This document shows positions 10,499 through 21,607 of a DNA stretch of 64,000 nucleotides, one piece after another. Below the pieces are notes generated by a model. It was not told the origin of the DNA. It was given only the letters and a program-made list of their open reading frames with translations, and made no database searches. Every line of letters begins with the position of its first letter. The stretch's first letter is position 1. Source of the DNA: Mesaphorura yosii (Eukaryota; Arthropoda; Collembola; Poduromorpha; Tullbergiidae). The translations under genes and the position numbers were made by a program. The stretch covers positions 1 through 64,000 of the forward strand of contig WIXG01000264.1 in the NCBI GenBank assembly GCA_009869945.1. Reading direction: 5' to 3'.

Positions 10499-12018
10499 TT
10501 ACCGCTGCTGCTGCTGAACTTGCGCGGGCTGCGCGTGAGCGTGGACAGGCTGTGATTGTGATTCCTCTGCGTCGTTCTGGCGGAGCAGAAATAGAAAAGT
10601 GAGGATAGGAATTAATGAGACCTGGCCCGAGTGGGCTCGAAGACGAGAAAGGTGATCAAGTACCGAACAACCACGCAGTACTTACCAGGAGTGGGTACAG
10701 GAACGTGGACGCTACTTCGTACCCGAATTGGTTCTCGACCAGACACGAGTACTCACCCATCTCACTCCAGCTCAGGTTCTTGATTATCAGGTCGCCTTTC
10801 GTGCTAAGCTGGAATTTCTTCCCTGGCACAACTTGTTGACCGTCGGCACCGGTCCATGAAATGCGGGGTTTTGGCTTGCCACCTCCTAAAGACAAAGCAC
10901 ATAAATTACATTTGAGTGGGTTGAGTCTGGCGTGGCGTGGTAATGGCTTAACCACAATCCGCAACTTACCTCGACATGGCAGAATGATATCCTTGCCAAT
11001 GGCCTCCATGTGGAGTGACTCCGACACGTGAACGTATGCCTTGGTGCCTTTGCGAGTAGGTTTCTTTGTAAGCACGTACGAGGAAGGAAGGCGGAATTCA
11101 CACTCAGGGCGCCAGGTCTCACTTGTGTCGTCCTCTGCAAGAAAAAAAATAGTTTAATAAAAAGCTGTGACCGTGATGTCAAACTCACACGCACGGATAA
11201 ATTAAATTATATGCTACTCATGTACCTTCAATCGCAACGACAGCTTTGGCTTTGACTTGACGTCCAAAGTTATCGGCCACGCATGTGTACTCGCCCTCTT
11301 CTTCCGGCCGTATGCAACGGAGCGGGAGCTTGGACTTGATTTTGGACATTGCGAAGCTGGATGGAACAAAGTTTCCGTGCGAACGGCGCTCCAGGAGCGT
11401 GTCACGCGTGTCCAGATCGTTGGTCATTTCTTCCGAGTCAAGAGTGGCAACGTTGTTCAAAGGAACGCCATCCTTCAGCCAGTAAATGAGTGGTGGTGGA
11501 GAGCCAACAGCTTCGCACTCGAGCACTACTTCACCGTGAAGGCGGGCGGAGATGTATGGCGGCGGCACGAGTTCGAGTTCAAGCCACTGCTGCTGTGGAG
11601 TTCCGCTGTCTGAGTCGCCTGAGTTGGCTGCCGCGACGGGAGGCGGAGGAATTCCAATCACCGGCATGGCACTGACGCCATCGGCTCGGGTATTTCTGGA
11701 CATGGTAGAGATTGGGAAAGAGTTTGGTCGTGGAACCGCCTTGTTTCGTCGCCAGGCGCGTCGTCCTTTGGTTGTACGTCCACCGGCGCCATTTGAAGCC
11801 AAGGGGCTCGAGTGGGTTTGGGGCTTGTACAGCTGCTGGAGTTCGACTTCGTCCGAGTTGATGGCTTCCATAACGGCTTCAGGGACAAAAGAATCCAGAG
11901 CGAGACCGCCTCCACCACCGCTGAGGTTATTCATACGCCGAGCCGAGGCCAGGTCGACGCTGCTGGTGGCCCACAGGGCGAGGACCGCCAGGAGGGCGAG
12001 GGTGTACGAACTCTTCAT
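10499..12018 (-). CDS. ImpL2: IMP-L2-like secreted protein with two Ig domains (insulin-like peptide binding)
   Basis: Exons, read leftward: 12018-11226, 11134-10970, 10885-10686 and 10576-10499; introns 91, 84 and 109 bases; 411 residues. All junctions keep phase and use GT-AG. A signal peptide (YTLALLAVLALWATSSVDLA) opens the protein. Ig domain 1 has CEAVGSPPPLIYWLKDG and the EEGEYTC motif. Ig domain 2 has IILPCRG..., KPRISW, GDLIIKNLSWSEMGEYSC and YPLLNDAEE. This second domain follows Drosophila IMP-L2 closely, including the YPVLN-type end, where the last short exon supplies NDAEE. Known role: IMP-L2 binds insulin-like peptides outside the cell and restrains growth. The protein is longer than the fly one (267 residues), mainly through a low-complexity linker after the signal peptide and a Gln/Ala-rich tail. 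A splice acceptor at 12044 implies an upstream untranslated exon. Confidence 0.85.
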
Positions 12019-15000
12019 TTTACGTTGCAAGCTTCTTCACTTACTGCAAAAGAATAAGAATGAATAGACTAATTAGCTGGGCGCGTAGCAAGCAAATGAG
12101 AGCGTACTCCGAACGGCGCGGCACGAGTGTCAGAGGAAGAATGGCGATAACGAGGCGACAAGCTGTCTGAGTCGTCTGGTTTGAATTCGAGCCAAAGCAC
12201 AAGAATGACTGCTGTACTGGCTGTGCGATCGAGTCGACGTGCTCTCACTCATGCCCAGACCAAGCCATCACGCTTTACCACAGAGCCCAGTTAAGCGTAG
12301 GCGGCCGACCCGTCCGCCCGTCAGTGAGTATTATTTATGGAATAATTTAAAAGGGGTCAAATTTTTTCCAACTGTCAAATCCTTGGCAGATAACCCACAT
12401 ACGGACATATGTATTAGTAATTAATTAAGTTTGTGATTTGATTTGTGACATGGTGGTAGTGGAGTGGTGGACTGGACGGACGTGGAATTTTACCGTACGG
12501 AAATGCCCGAGATGATTTGATTGAAGTGGTCAAAAACCACCACGCAGCAGGCAGGCAGCCACGCCATGCAAGATGACCTGACCGCAATCAGTCCAGCTGC
12601 CTAATTCTGAATCATCATTCATTCTAATTCTGGTCTTTGATTTGGAGTTTGGATTATCGCGTTCGCCAGTCGTAGTCGTCAACGGCCACGTGTGCCACGA
12701 CCCCACGGCCACGACGTACGTACAACAAGTAGCAATGTCACATGTGCCAGTTCTTGTTTGTGTTTACTGTTTACTATTTGTATTTACACAGTTGGATCAC
12801 TGATAAGCTGATTGCTGACGCACGGACCCAAGCGTCTGCACCCGCGCATTTGGCCGACTGTCGCTGTCACCTGTATGTGGGCTGACGACTGCGCCGTAGC
12901 CGTACGGTAAGTAGGAGCTGACCGCCTAGCACTTGTGGGGTACTCGTACTCGCATTAGGCTCCGCTGCTAAATTCCAATTACGTAATTAACGTCGTACTG
13001 TGAAATTCCAGAACCACTGACCTTATCACCGTCGAATGAAAGAAGACCTTGTCGCCTTCTATCTTTTATCTTCGATCTGATGCCTTTCTTCAGCTCAGTG
13101 AGGAATTACACAATAGCAGATGAGTCGGAGCCAACTGACTACTGTGAGTGCCAGCGCTCCTGATAAGCGTGTAGAACCATGCGTAAGTAAGTAAACCAGC
13201 TGAACACACGTATGGAAAGAAGATGATGAAATCGTGTGCATTTATTTCTATTCTACTTCTTAGTTCGGATTCTCTTCGTCCTGTTCCCCATGAACATGAA
13301 CTCATAATTGTAAGTCGTAAAATAGTCACCGTGCATGAGAAGGCGTCAAGTTTACCCTGCTGAATGGAATTCGCACTTGCAGGTCGCCTGAATGTCAATT
13401 GGCGGCTTCGACTTGTAAGGTGACTTCCCGATTCAAAAGTGCAAAATGCCATGTCAAATGCGAAAAATGAAGGCGCCAGCAGCCAAAGCCAAGCCATGTA
13501 TGGAGCCTGGGAATGGGAAATCATGTCGAATATCGAAATTCATGCGGTGAGAAGTACGCTGGCTCTGGCAGCTCACACTCACAGGGTCATGCTGAGGTCA
13601 AGAACTGCTCAAGACTGAACTTACATGAACTTCTATATTTGGACACGTAATCATAATATTTATATACATAGCGATGGCATGTCGTGTCGTGTCGTCGAGA
13701 AAATGCGAATTTAGCTTTTAGCATAAGAGTACCGAAGCCGGAGCACGTAGATAAGAGCGAATAAATCATGTCAAGTCTGGTTTAATTCAATCGACCGAAG
13801 TTTCTAGTTCAAATTCCAATCCCAGCCGTCGGCAGAATACAAGAATCAAGAGCAAATCAGCAAATCGCCAGTCGCCAGTCGGTGTTATCGCGCAATATGG
13901 CTGGATGTATGAAGTGTTAAGCGCTCGCATTAATTCGGTAATCTGTCGTTGTCCTTGCGTAGTTGCGCAAAAAGACTTCTTCTTATCGGATTCTCCTGAT
14001 CAGCAAGCTTGATAAAGGCGGTCATCCGCCAATCAAAATTAGCAAGCGTTAAGCTTAGCGAGTATAAGTATAGCGGCCAGTGAAGGGGGGTTTCAAGTCT
14101 CAAGTGGCCCCGCACGCGTTATTACAATCCCATCTCAAATCTCCCCAACGCTTGCAATTGCTGGAATTCCAGCCTGGAATGAGCCTGCACTACATTATTT
14201 TAGAATATGCAAGAATTTCGACTTTGACACGCCGGACCAAAAAGCTTGACTGTGAACCGCGAAAATCATGACGATCTCTGCTTTTGACCGTGCCGAGTGC
14301 AAAATAATTAAGTCTCAACAAAAGCCGGCGAACTTTACATAAAATGATGCAAGAATGCAAGAATCGACGGCGCGAGGTGTGAAATGAGTGCCGGCACCAT
14401 CAAAATCCTCAAAATACAAAAGCGATGAAGTGCACGTGGAGCAGCAAATCGAAAAAACTCTACGACGAGGAGGCAGGGGCAGGCATGGCCTTCTAAATTT
14501 CAGATTTACGACCAATTAGCCAATGAATGCCTCATGCATCGTGGACCGTTGATCAATCGTCAATTACGCGCGACACGCGTCATAAAATCACGCGGCAGAC
14601 ATTAAAGAGTTAGTAAAAATCGACTTACGTCCAAGGTTCTTGTCCTGTGCTGTACTGCTGTGACGCAATTCACAATTCTGTCATGAACGTGATAATTAAT
14701 TGGCAATTGGAGTTTGTAAATATTTTGCACTTTTACGCGTCTGGCGTCTAATTAGTCTGCCCACTGATTGAGTTTGCCTGTCGCACGCTCAACAAATTGA
14801 ATTAATGGCTAATGGCAATTATCACTGCTTGCTTCTGCTGCGTGAGTGGGAAACTTGATCTGTCAACGCCAACGCTGAATGAAGGACTGGTAGACTCAGC
14901 AAAGACACTCTACCGCTTTTATACTTCTACGACACGCTCACACACGCCAAACCACGCCACGCCGAAATTAATTCTGTATTCCGTATTCTAATTTCCTTCT

Positions 15001-17515
15001 TGGAAATGTTTCGCTAGATTCGTTGTGTCGCTATTCGCTTCGCTGTCGCTGGTCGCTTGAAGTCTCAAAAGTGTAATGAAACGCGGGTTTGTGCTGGTTC
15101 ACTCTTTTTCCCAGTTGTAGGCGTCTCAGCACTTTTCTTAGATTTGATTCAATATTCGTCGTATGTATTTCTTGTCCTTTATCTTGGCTCGCATGACCAT
15201 TCATTTATCTACAAAAAAAGTACGCAGCAATGACTTGTGACTTGCTTGCCGTGGTCGTGGTCGTGGTCAGAGTCACATGAACAGGACGCTCATTCATAAT
15301 TCATGTATCATGTGTATAGGTACAAAGGAATCTTTGTAGTTTGAACTTTACTAGAAACTATAAACTATACTCGCTCCGATACGCGATACGCAGACTGTGG
15401 GGATGATGAAACATTTCTAGAAATGATGATCCAGCAACGACAGTCGAGAAGCCAACCTAAAGATGCTTATCAGCAGCGTTCATTCGCTCGTACGTCAGCA
15501 GCGCCACAGCGAGTGAGCGTTGCTGCTGCTGGTGACCCCCTGCACAAAATATTTACTTGCGTATGAAGCGTAGCCACGCGTGATGTCACCGAGGCTCAAG
15601 ATTCGTCAGCGTGACCTTCTCCTTGGGCGTTTCGCTGCCCTCTCGACGAATTTCCATTGTACTCGCGATCCGAGTCGCTGATAAGGCAGGCAGCCGAGGC
15701 AGCATTATCGCATTTCTGCATGCATTTGCATAAGAATTGCGATTTGCAATTCCGAGTTCACGTTCGCTTCGCTAGAATTCAATACTCGCTCGCGGCACGG
15801 CAAGAAGATGACTGATAAGGCTGCTCCTCGTGTGCCTATTTGTCATTTGTGCATTATGCATAATTCATGTGGCGAGAATCGTACGATCGTCCGACCCGAC
15901 CAGGCCAACGGCATTTCCATTTTGCCGTGCGTACATTTTTAGGAGGGTTAACAATTTCCAAACTAGCATACTACGATACTGCCTTGCATTTCGTCACCAC
16001 CGTGATTCGTGGCCTGTGACATCAATGCTGCTAGTGACCTGCTAGCGCTCCGCCAACGGCGACACATAAAATCCCAGATCTTCTGCTTTGCTGATGCCGA
16101 CACGTACTTTCATTGTGACACGTATCGAAATTCGGCGCAATTTTGGCGACTTGCCCCACATTTCACAAGGTTTCCCACGAATCCATGAATGAATCATGAG
16201 AAAACCCGACATTCGCAATTCGCGATTCGCGCCAACAGTGATTTACATGCGTGCGTCTTGGCTGCTGGGTACTGGCTCAGATTTTACAAGATTTTAATCG
16301 TAGTGTGACTGCGACGTATCAAATTCGACCCGACAAGATTCTAATTCTCATTAGGACTATGCAGAATAGAATATAGAAACCTTACGCTTCCAATTCCAAC
16401 CGCGTGGCGTATCGTGAAATGTAATTTAAGTGAAGCGTAGCAAAGGCGAGTTGCCGGTTTCAAGTTTCTGATTCCTGAGTTTCTCAGCCTTGGCTACTTG
16501 GTTTTGCGTTTTGCGTAATTTCCTAATTTTCTCCGCCGCGATCGCGGAAACCGACAACGGCAACGGTGCGTCAAACTGTTTTTATTTATAGCGCATGCAA
16601 AATCGTCGTACCCACAATTCATCATCATCGTGTGCGATTCCCACAAGAATTCCGCATAATTTATCAATCTTCCGTTCCATCGCAGCAATTTCGACTTCTT
16701 ATAGTCAGGAACGGGAAAGCATCATCAAAAATTTCGCTTGCATGCCACTTTTTTGGCTTGAATCTTGAATTGTCTTCTGAGAAGCGTTTTTGTGGTGCGG
16801 TGGTGTGATCGAGTTTGGCAGCGGCTGCGGCTTGCACGTGTGCACATTTTTGATGCTTGAGATAATTAATACGTATACGACGAGTACCACAGAATCGCAG
16901 AAATTCGAGGAGGATCAAATTTCCGATGATAAGCAGAAACACAGGAAATTTATTCGCATTCGCGTTGCTTCTTGTGAAATTAATTTCCCATTCATGGTTA
17001 AAATGCCAGCAAATATGTCAACAGTCAACACCTTTTTCAGCATGGGAATTTGATAAGGCAAAAGCAAATGAAACTAAAGAGAATCCCAGCTGGCCTTTCC
17101 AGTTCCAGCAGCTGTGAGGTTTTCCAGTAATTCTAGACAAAAAATCGCAAAAGTGGAACAATTCGCCATTTGCGTCTTGCTTGGATCTCGAAAGAAGAAG
17201 AAACCTTGGAAGTTTTCCAGTTCAAGGAACTCACCCACTCCACGGCACGCCAAAGACAGCAAAGGAAATTACAATGACACTTTCATAATTTGCAATTCGC
17301 AACTCACAATTATCGATTTGATTTCGCCGTCCCTTTTATTTTCGCAACTAATCAAAGGTCATATCAGAAAAGAAAAGAAAAATGAAACTTTTCCCACAAA
17401 CGAAAAAGCAAACTTCATTCCAGACAGACGCAGGTGGCAAATACAAACAAAAACCAAACCAAGTTTCAAGACATTTTGCACTTCGAAGGCTTCAGTTCTC
17501 AGCTTCGCTTCAGCT
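12019..17515. other. Long gene-free region upstream of IMP-L2
   Basis: About 5.5 kb without a supportable coding gene. An acceptor (TTTTGCAG, ending 12045) shows that IMP-L2 has at least one untranslated exon somewhere upstream, so part of this is probably its first intron and control region. The near end of IFT81 supplies a minus-strand AATAAA (17339-17334). A GTGGTC tandem run lies at 15251-15268. Many short AT-rich words (ATTCGCAATT-like) recur but show no long order. Confidence 0.5.
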
Positions 17516-19585
17516 TTAACCTCGTCCATCGCTCGAGTACAGCGAACTCGATCGACCGCGGTTCATTCGGTCCGCCGCCACGCCCGTACTCGCGCCGGCA
17601 GTCGCCCTGCGCCTGGCCAGTGCGCATTTGCACTCAAGCAGTTTCTGGACGTCCGACCACATTTGCGTCTGCTGCACTCTGTCCAACTGAAGATGCCCCA
17701 GCGATCGCTCTTCGTCCTTGAACTGCATGCTCAGCCGCTCCTGCTCAGTGATTTTCCCCAGAATCTGGTCCTTGTACGATTTCACTCCCGCCACAACACC
17801 TGCGCCCGCGTTCGCATTGCGCGTCGTCGCCGCCGCGTACAGCTTCAGTTCGCTCCGCGCCCGATCGAGTTCCACGGTGTATTTGTCGATGCCCACGTTC
17901 AGCTTGCACAGACGAAGCTGATCCTGCTCGTACTTCCTCCGCTGGGCCTCGACTTCCTTCGTGAGGCGCCCGAGGCCCGACTCGGCGCTGCTCGCGACGC
18001 CTTCGTACTTCTTGCGCAGACTTTCGTACTCGTGCGTGAGGACCTGCACCTGCTGCCGCTTCGCGTTGAGCGTCTTGACGATGGGCCCCAGCTCGTTCTT
18101 CTTGCTCGCCAGCTTCGCGTGCAGTTCTTCGACGGTCGCCGCCATCTCCTGCAGGTTCTTTGTCTTGTGCTCTTCCAGCTGTGACTTTTCCTCCACGACT
18201 TTCTCGAGCGTGTGCTGTGCCTGGGTGAAACCTTGCACGCCGAGCCGTGACTCCATCGCCTTCAGGCTAGTTTCGCCGTTCTTCGCGTCGACGGTCAGGA
18301 TTTCGGCTGTCCGGCTCAGCACTCCGATCTCCGCCGTGAGCGTGTCCAGCTGCGTCCTGAGCTGTTTGTACCGCGTGCTCTTCACGCGCAGCACCCGCAC
18401 ATACTCTTTGAATTGGTCTTCGTTCATATTTACGTCCCCAGTGAGTTTCGTCAGCACTTCCTGCTTAGCGACGATCTCCGACTTGAGGCTCCCCATCTCG
18501 GCTCGCATCTCCTCCAGTCTAGAGATGAGCCCCAGCTTCTTGTTGGCGACGATTGTCGTCTGCTGCCTGAACAGGACGAGATTGTCGTCCTCCGTCTTCA
18601 TCATCTTGCGCTTGACGAGCTCGTTCACGTGCGACTTGAGCGCTTCGACCTCGACGCGCCGATCTTCGAGGTCGTGCTCATCCGCGTTGTCGTACATGAT
18701 TTTGCTGTACGCGTCCACCTGCTTTTTCACTGCAGCGATTTCCTTCGGCAGCTTCTCCTTCACGATAAACCGCGTCAGCTCCTTGTCTTGCTCTAGCCGC
18801 TGAAGCGTGCCTTCGGGTGTCGCTCCGATGCTAGCGTTCTTCACTTCCTTCAGCTGCCGCTGGAGCCGCACGACTTTTTGCTCCGCGAGCTGCTGCGCCT
18901 GCGACTGGCTCACGCTCTGCGTCCCGAGCTCCCGCCCGTGCTCTCGCTCCTTCCGGAACCCCCGAATGACTTCGAGCAACTCCTCCCGATTTTGCACCTG
19001 ATCCGTGTTCCGCTTCAGCTTCTCAATCTTCCGCGTCACGGACTCCTGTTCCGCCTCCATCGCCTCGATGTCCTTCCTAATCTCGGACGTGGTGAAGCCC
19101 TGCGCTCTCATTGTCTCCAGCTGCTTGTGCGTGCCCTTAAACTGCTCGATCATTCCTTCGTACTGCTGGTAGAGCCCTTCCACTTCGAGCTCAGAGCGGA
19201 ATTCGGGCGGGATGTCGACTTTGACGAGGAAGGTGGCGAGGTACGCTCGAGTCCGCAATTCGCCGACGCGAGGGAGCAGCCACTCCAGCATCGGGTGAAT
19301 GATTTCCTTGTCGCCGGCCGCCAGCCCTGTGCGGAGCACTGTCGGGTCGTTGTTGCTTGGTTTGTACTTGAGCACACGCAGCATGTTGAACATCCGCACG
19401 ACGGTGTCCTCCACAGCCTCCTCCCGAATGTCCATCTTGTTCGAAGGCTCGATCTCGGCCAGCACATCGTTCAGGATCTGCAGAAGAGTCTCGGGGTTAA
19501 GCGAGTCGAAGGAGATGACCGTGAATTTCTTACGAAACGGCTCTTTGGCCAGTTCGTTAATGATGAACTTGATTGTCTCCGTCAT
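17516..19585 (-). CDS. IFT81: Intraflagellar transport protein 81
   Basis: A single exon of 689 residues, close to the usual length (human 676). The N-terminal part (IKFIINELAKEPFRKKF, FDSLNPETLLQILNDVLAEI, DIREE, LKYKPS, RAYLATFLVK) matches the calponin-homology-like tubulin-binding module of IFT81. From about residue 125 on it is nearly continuous coiled coil, with family landmarks FTTSEIRKDIEAME and KMWxD-like QMWSDVQKLLECK near the end. Known role: a core IFT-B subunit that with IFT74 carries tubulin into growing cilia. The lack of introns is notable for such a long gene. It sits head to head with CFAP300, another ciliary gene. A poly(A) signal on this strand is at 17339-17334. Confidence 0.92.
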   Translation of the reverse strand: MTETIKFIINELAKEPFRKKFTVISFDSLNPETLLQILNDVLAEIEPSNKMDIREEAVEDTVVRMFNMLRVLKYKPSNNDPTVLRTGLAAGDKEIIHPMLEWLLPRVGELRTRAYLATFLVKVDIPPEFRSELEVEGLYQQYEGMIEQFKGTHKQLETMRAQGFTTSEIRKDIEAMEAEQESVTRKIEKLKRNTDQVQNREELLEVIRGFRKEREHGRELGTQSVSQSQAQQLAEQKVVRLQRQLKEVKNASIGATPEGTLQRLEQDKELTRFIVKEKLPKEIAAVKKQVDAYSKIMYDNADEHDLEDRRVEVEALKSHVNELVKRKMMKTEDDNLVLFRQQTTIVANKKLGLISRLEEMRAEMGSLKSEIVAKQEVLTKLTGDVNMNEDQFKEYVRVLRVKSTRYKQLRTQLDTLTAEIGVLSRTAEILTVDAKNGETSLKAMESRLGVQGFTQAQHTLEKVVEEKSQLEEHKTKNLQEMAATVEELHAKLASKKNELGPIVKTLNAKRQQVQVLTHEYESLRKKYEGVASSAESGLGRLTKEVEAQRRKYEQDQLRLCKLNVGIDKYTVELDRARSELKLYAAATTRNANAGAGVVAGVKSYKDQILGKITEQERLSMQFKDEERSLGHLQLDRVQQTQMWSDVQKLLECKCALARRRATAGASTGVAADRMNRGRSSSLYSSDGRG

Positions 19586-20451
19586 TTTGACAGGAAATTA
19601 AATGCTGGACGACTGGACGTACAGAATTAATTAGCAATCCCAATCCATTTAGATTTCACGTCAAATTACTGAAACTACTACAGTGTAGTGGAATATTGTA
19701 CCTGTACGCAGCAAGCACAGCCTGTGCGCGTGCATTTTCCCAGTCTGCACTGCGTTCGTTCGTTGCTCAGCGATGACGACGGTGGCGATGCCACAACAAT
19801 TCCTATCGCAAATCCGAATTTGAAGGAGACTCACTGAGTCATCAAAAGCAAAAATCGACCGAGCAGTCGCAAGCCCATGCCATGTTCGCGTATTCTCCTA
19901 CTTTTACTAGTAGATTTGAGATAATTTGGAGAAGCATTACTAATTAAAACAACTGTCTGACCGGTCTCAACTGCTGACATACTATACTGCAATGGATAAA
20001 TTACTAAACTAAACAGGGAAGTTATAAGTAATAGATAAGTCTTATAATGTATCAATTGCAAGCAAAGTTGCAAGGTTTGACAGACTCCAAAATCCGAAAA
20101 ATTGGAAAAATCGATCAGAGTAAACACCCATGACTCAACCTTAGATTGAAGGACCTTGAATTCTTCCAAGAAATGAAATTACTATAGGACGTAGGGTAAT
20201 AAAATTAAGTGCTTGAATAAATATTGAAGTTATTGAAGTCCATGCTGATGTTGATGGTATGATGGTTTGATCGCTGTTTGGTCAATACGCTTTTTTGGCA
20301 TTTGGCCTCACGTCGTTTGAACTTCGAAACTCATTCATCTTAACAAGCTCTATATTGTTCAGATTTGATAAAACTTGACCAACTAAAACTTGAAACGAGG
20401 CACGTTGACCGCTGAAAGAAGAATCTTAATTCTCATACTTCGCACTTTATA
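19586..20451. promoter_or_regulatory. Shared upstream region of two ciliary genes
   Basis: These 866 bases separate the start codons of IFT81 (minus) and CFAP300 (plus), so it probably holds both promoters. A near-perfect palindrome GTGGCGATGCCAC (19782-19794) and GTTGCTCAGCGATGAC (19762-19777) weakly resemble the RFX X-box (GTNRCC-n-RGYAAC), each with several mismatches. No TATA box is evident. The RFX reading is speculative. Confidence 0.35.
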
Positions 20452-21464
20452 ATGGCGGCTCCTGGCAGCGCCTCATCCGCATTCGTACCAGCAGTTTCGG
20501 CTGAATACAAGTTTTATCAGCTGCAGAACCTCAAATTCGTTGGATTATCAAAGAAATCGACGATTGACAGTCTGAAGAAGTGGTAAGTCTTTCAATTTGC
20601 GAATTTACTCGAATCAGGTTCCAGTTTCCAGAATCACTTCTTGAATGGTCCGACTTCAGGGGACTCCACGATGGCCTCCGTGTGCAAGGCTACTCTTTCG
20701 ACGCTCCGTACCGCCGATATCTTCAGCAGCAATTTGTGCAAGATTTCTTCAATGATCCACGCGTACGCTCGACGTTTGGTCGACGAATTCCGAGTGAAAG
20801 CTCCGAAGAAGTTGGCGCTCCAGCCTCAGTCTCATTTTCTTCTCCGTCATTCACCGTCCACGAGGTAGTCTGCAAAGCGACGTCGATGTCTCTGTTTGAC
20901 AAACTGCTTGCAGACCGTTCCATTTTGTACGACGGACAAGCCGCAGCCGCGCCCATCAAGCAATGCCCCGAAGTAAATTTCCAACCACCAAACGCCCACG
21001 GCGGTGACGTGCTTATACTCGAGAATGAACTGAAGAAAATGATCGTACGAGCTCGTGGAGACGGGCTGGGTGAAGATGATTACGATTACGATTACAATGA
21101 AGATCAAGACCGAGAAGACCACAAAGGCAAGCCTGATTACGATTACGCTGAAGAATACTCCGAATTCATTTTTCGACTTTTTGGCCATCTCGTACTTGGC
21201 GGATCACTCTGCCAGTCAGAAGACACCGCTCGGCCTTACTTGGACGTGACTAAGCTGCTGTACAAGGATTTGATTTCAGTATCTTCTGCGTGCGGCCGCG
21301 AACTGCATGGCACAAGCGACGGTGAACTCGTCGTGCACTCCATCGTCCTTCAACTCGACGCTGATTTTCTGTTTCGTAAGCCGCAGTACAACAATTTCAT
21401 GTATCTCATCATTGACACACGTAAAAATGTTTGCTACACGCTGTATAATCAAATTATTGACTAA
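20452..21464 (+). CDS. CFAP300: Cilia- and flagella-associated protein 300
   Basis: Exon 1 20452-20582 and exon 2 20660-21464 with a 77-base intron; 311 residues. The acceptor at 20660 is chosen because it gives LKKWGLHDGLRVQGYSFD, which aligns without gaps to the vertebrate family pattern (L-x-K-W, then 14 residues to the A-F-S-F-D site). An earlier acceptor at 20618 is in frame but would leave a 35-base intron and insert 14 residues. Family marks: FFNDPRV, TSMSLFDKL, CPEVNF, FRLFGHLVLGGSLCQSEDTA, YLDVTKLLYKDLISV and a final MYLIIDTRKNVCYTLY. Known role: cytoplasmic assembly of dynein arms in motile cilia. An Asp/Tyr-rich insert (EDDYDYDYNEDQD) in the middle makes it longer than human (267). 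Confidence 0.85.
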
Positions 21465-21607
21465 AATTGCGGGAATAAGAAATTATTTTATTTTGTTTGA
21501 TTTTCGTAATGCTTATTAAATGGGAAATAGGAATGCGTATCCTAAAATTCGTCTCGTGCAGCCAGATTAATTTTAATTAAGATTATTTAGGTTATGGAAT
21601 ACTAGCG

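Noticed and set aside
13800-13830. TTCAAATTCC resembling a tRNA B box
   Set aside because: No A box at the right distance and no cloverleaf can be drawn. No tRNA, rRNA or CRISPR array was found anywhere in the window.
15251-15268. GTGGTC tandem run
   Set aside because: Only three units; ordinary microsatellite with no sign of function.
17114-18184. Long plus-strand open frame of 356 codons
   Set aside because: It lies antisense over IFT81, whose protein is conserved from end to end. The plus frame starts in non-coding sequence and has no domain.
18878-19630. Plus-strand open frame of 250 codons rich in Leu and Arg
   Set aside because: Antisense shadow of IFT81 created by its GC-biased third codon positions.
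20583-20617. 35-base intron in CFAP300
   Set aside because: In frame, but shorter than any believable intron here. The acceptor at 20660 gives a 77-base intron and a gap-free family alignment.
20641-20868. Second plus frame open across the 5' part of CFAP300 exon 2
   Set aside because: Codon use looks acceptable and an acceptor exists, but only the other frame gives the CFAP300 motifs and continues through the exon.
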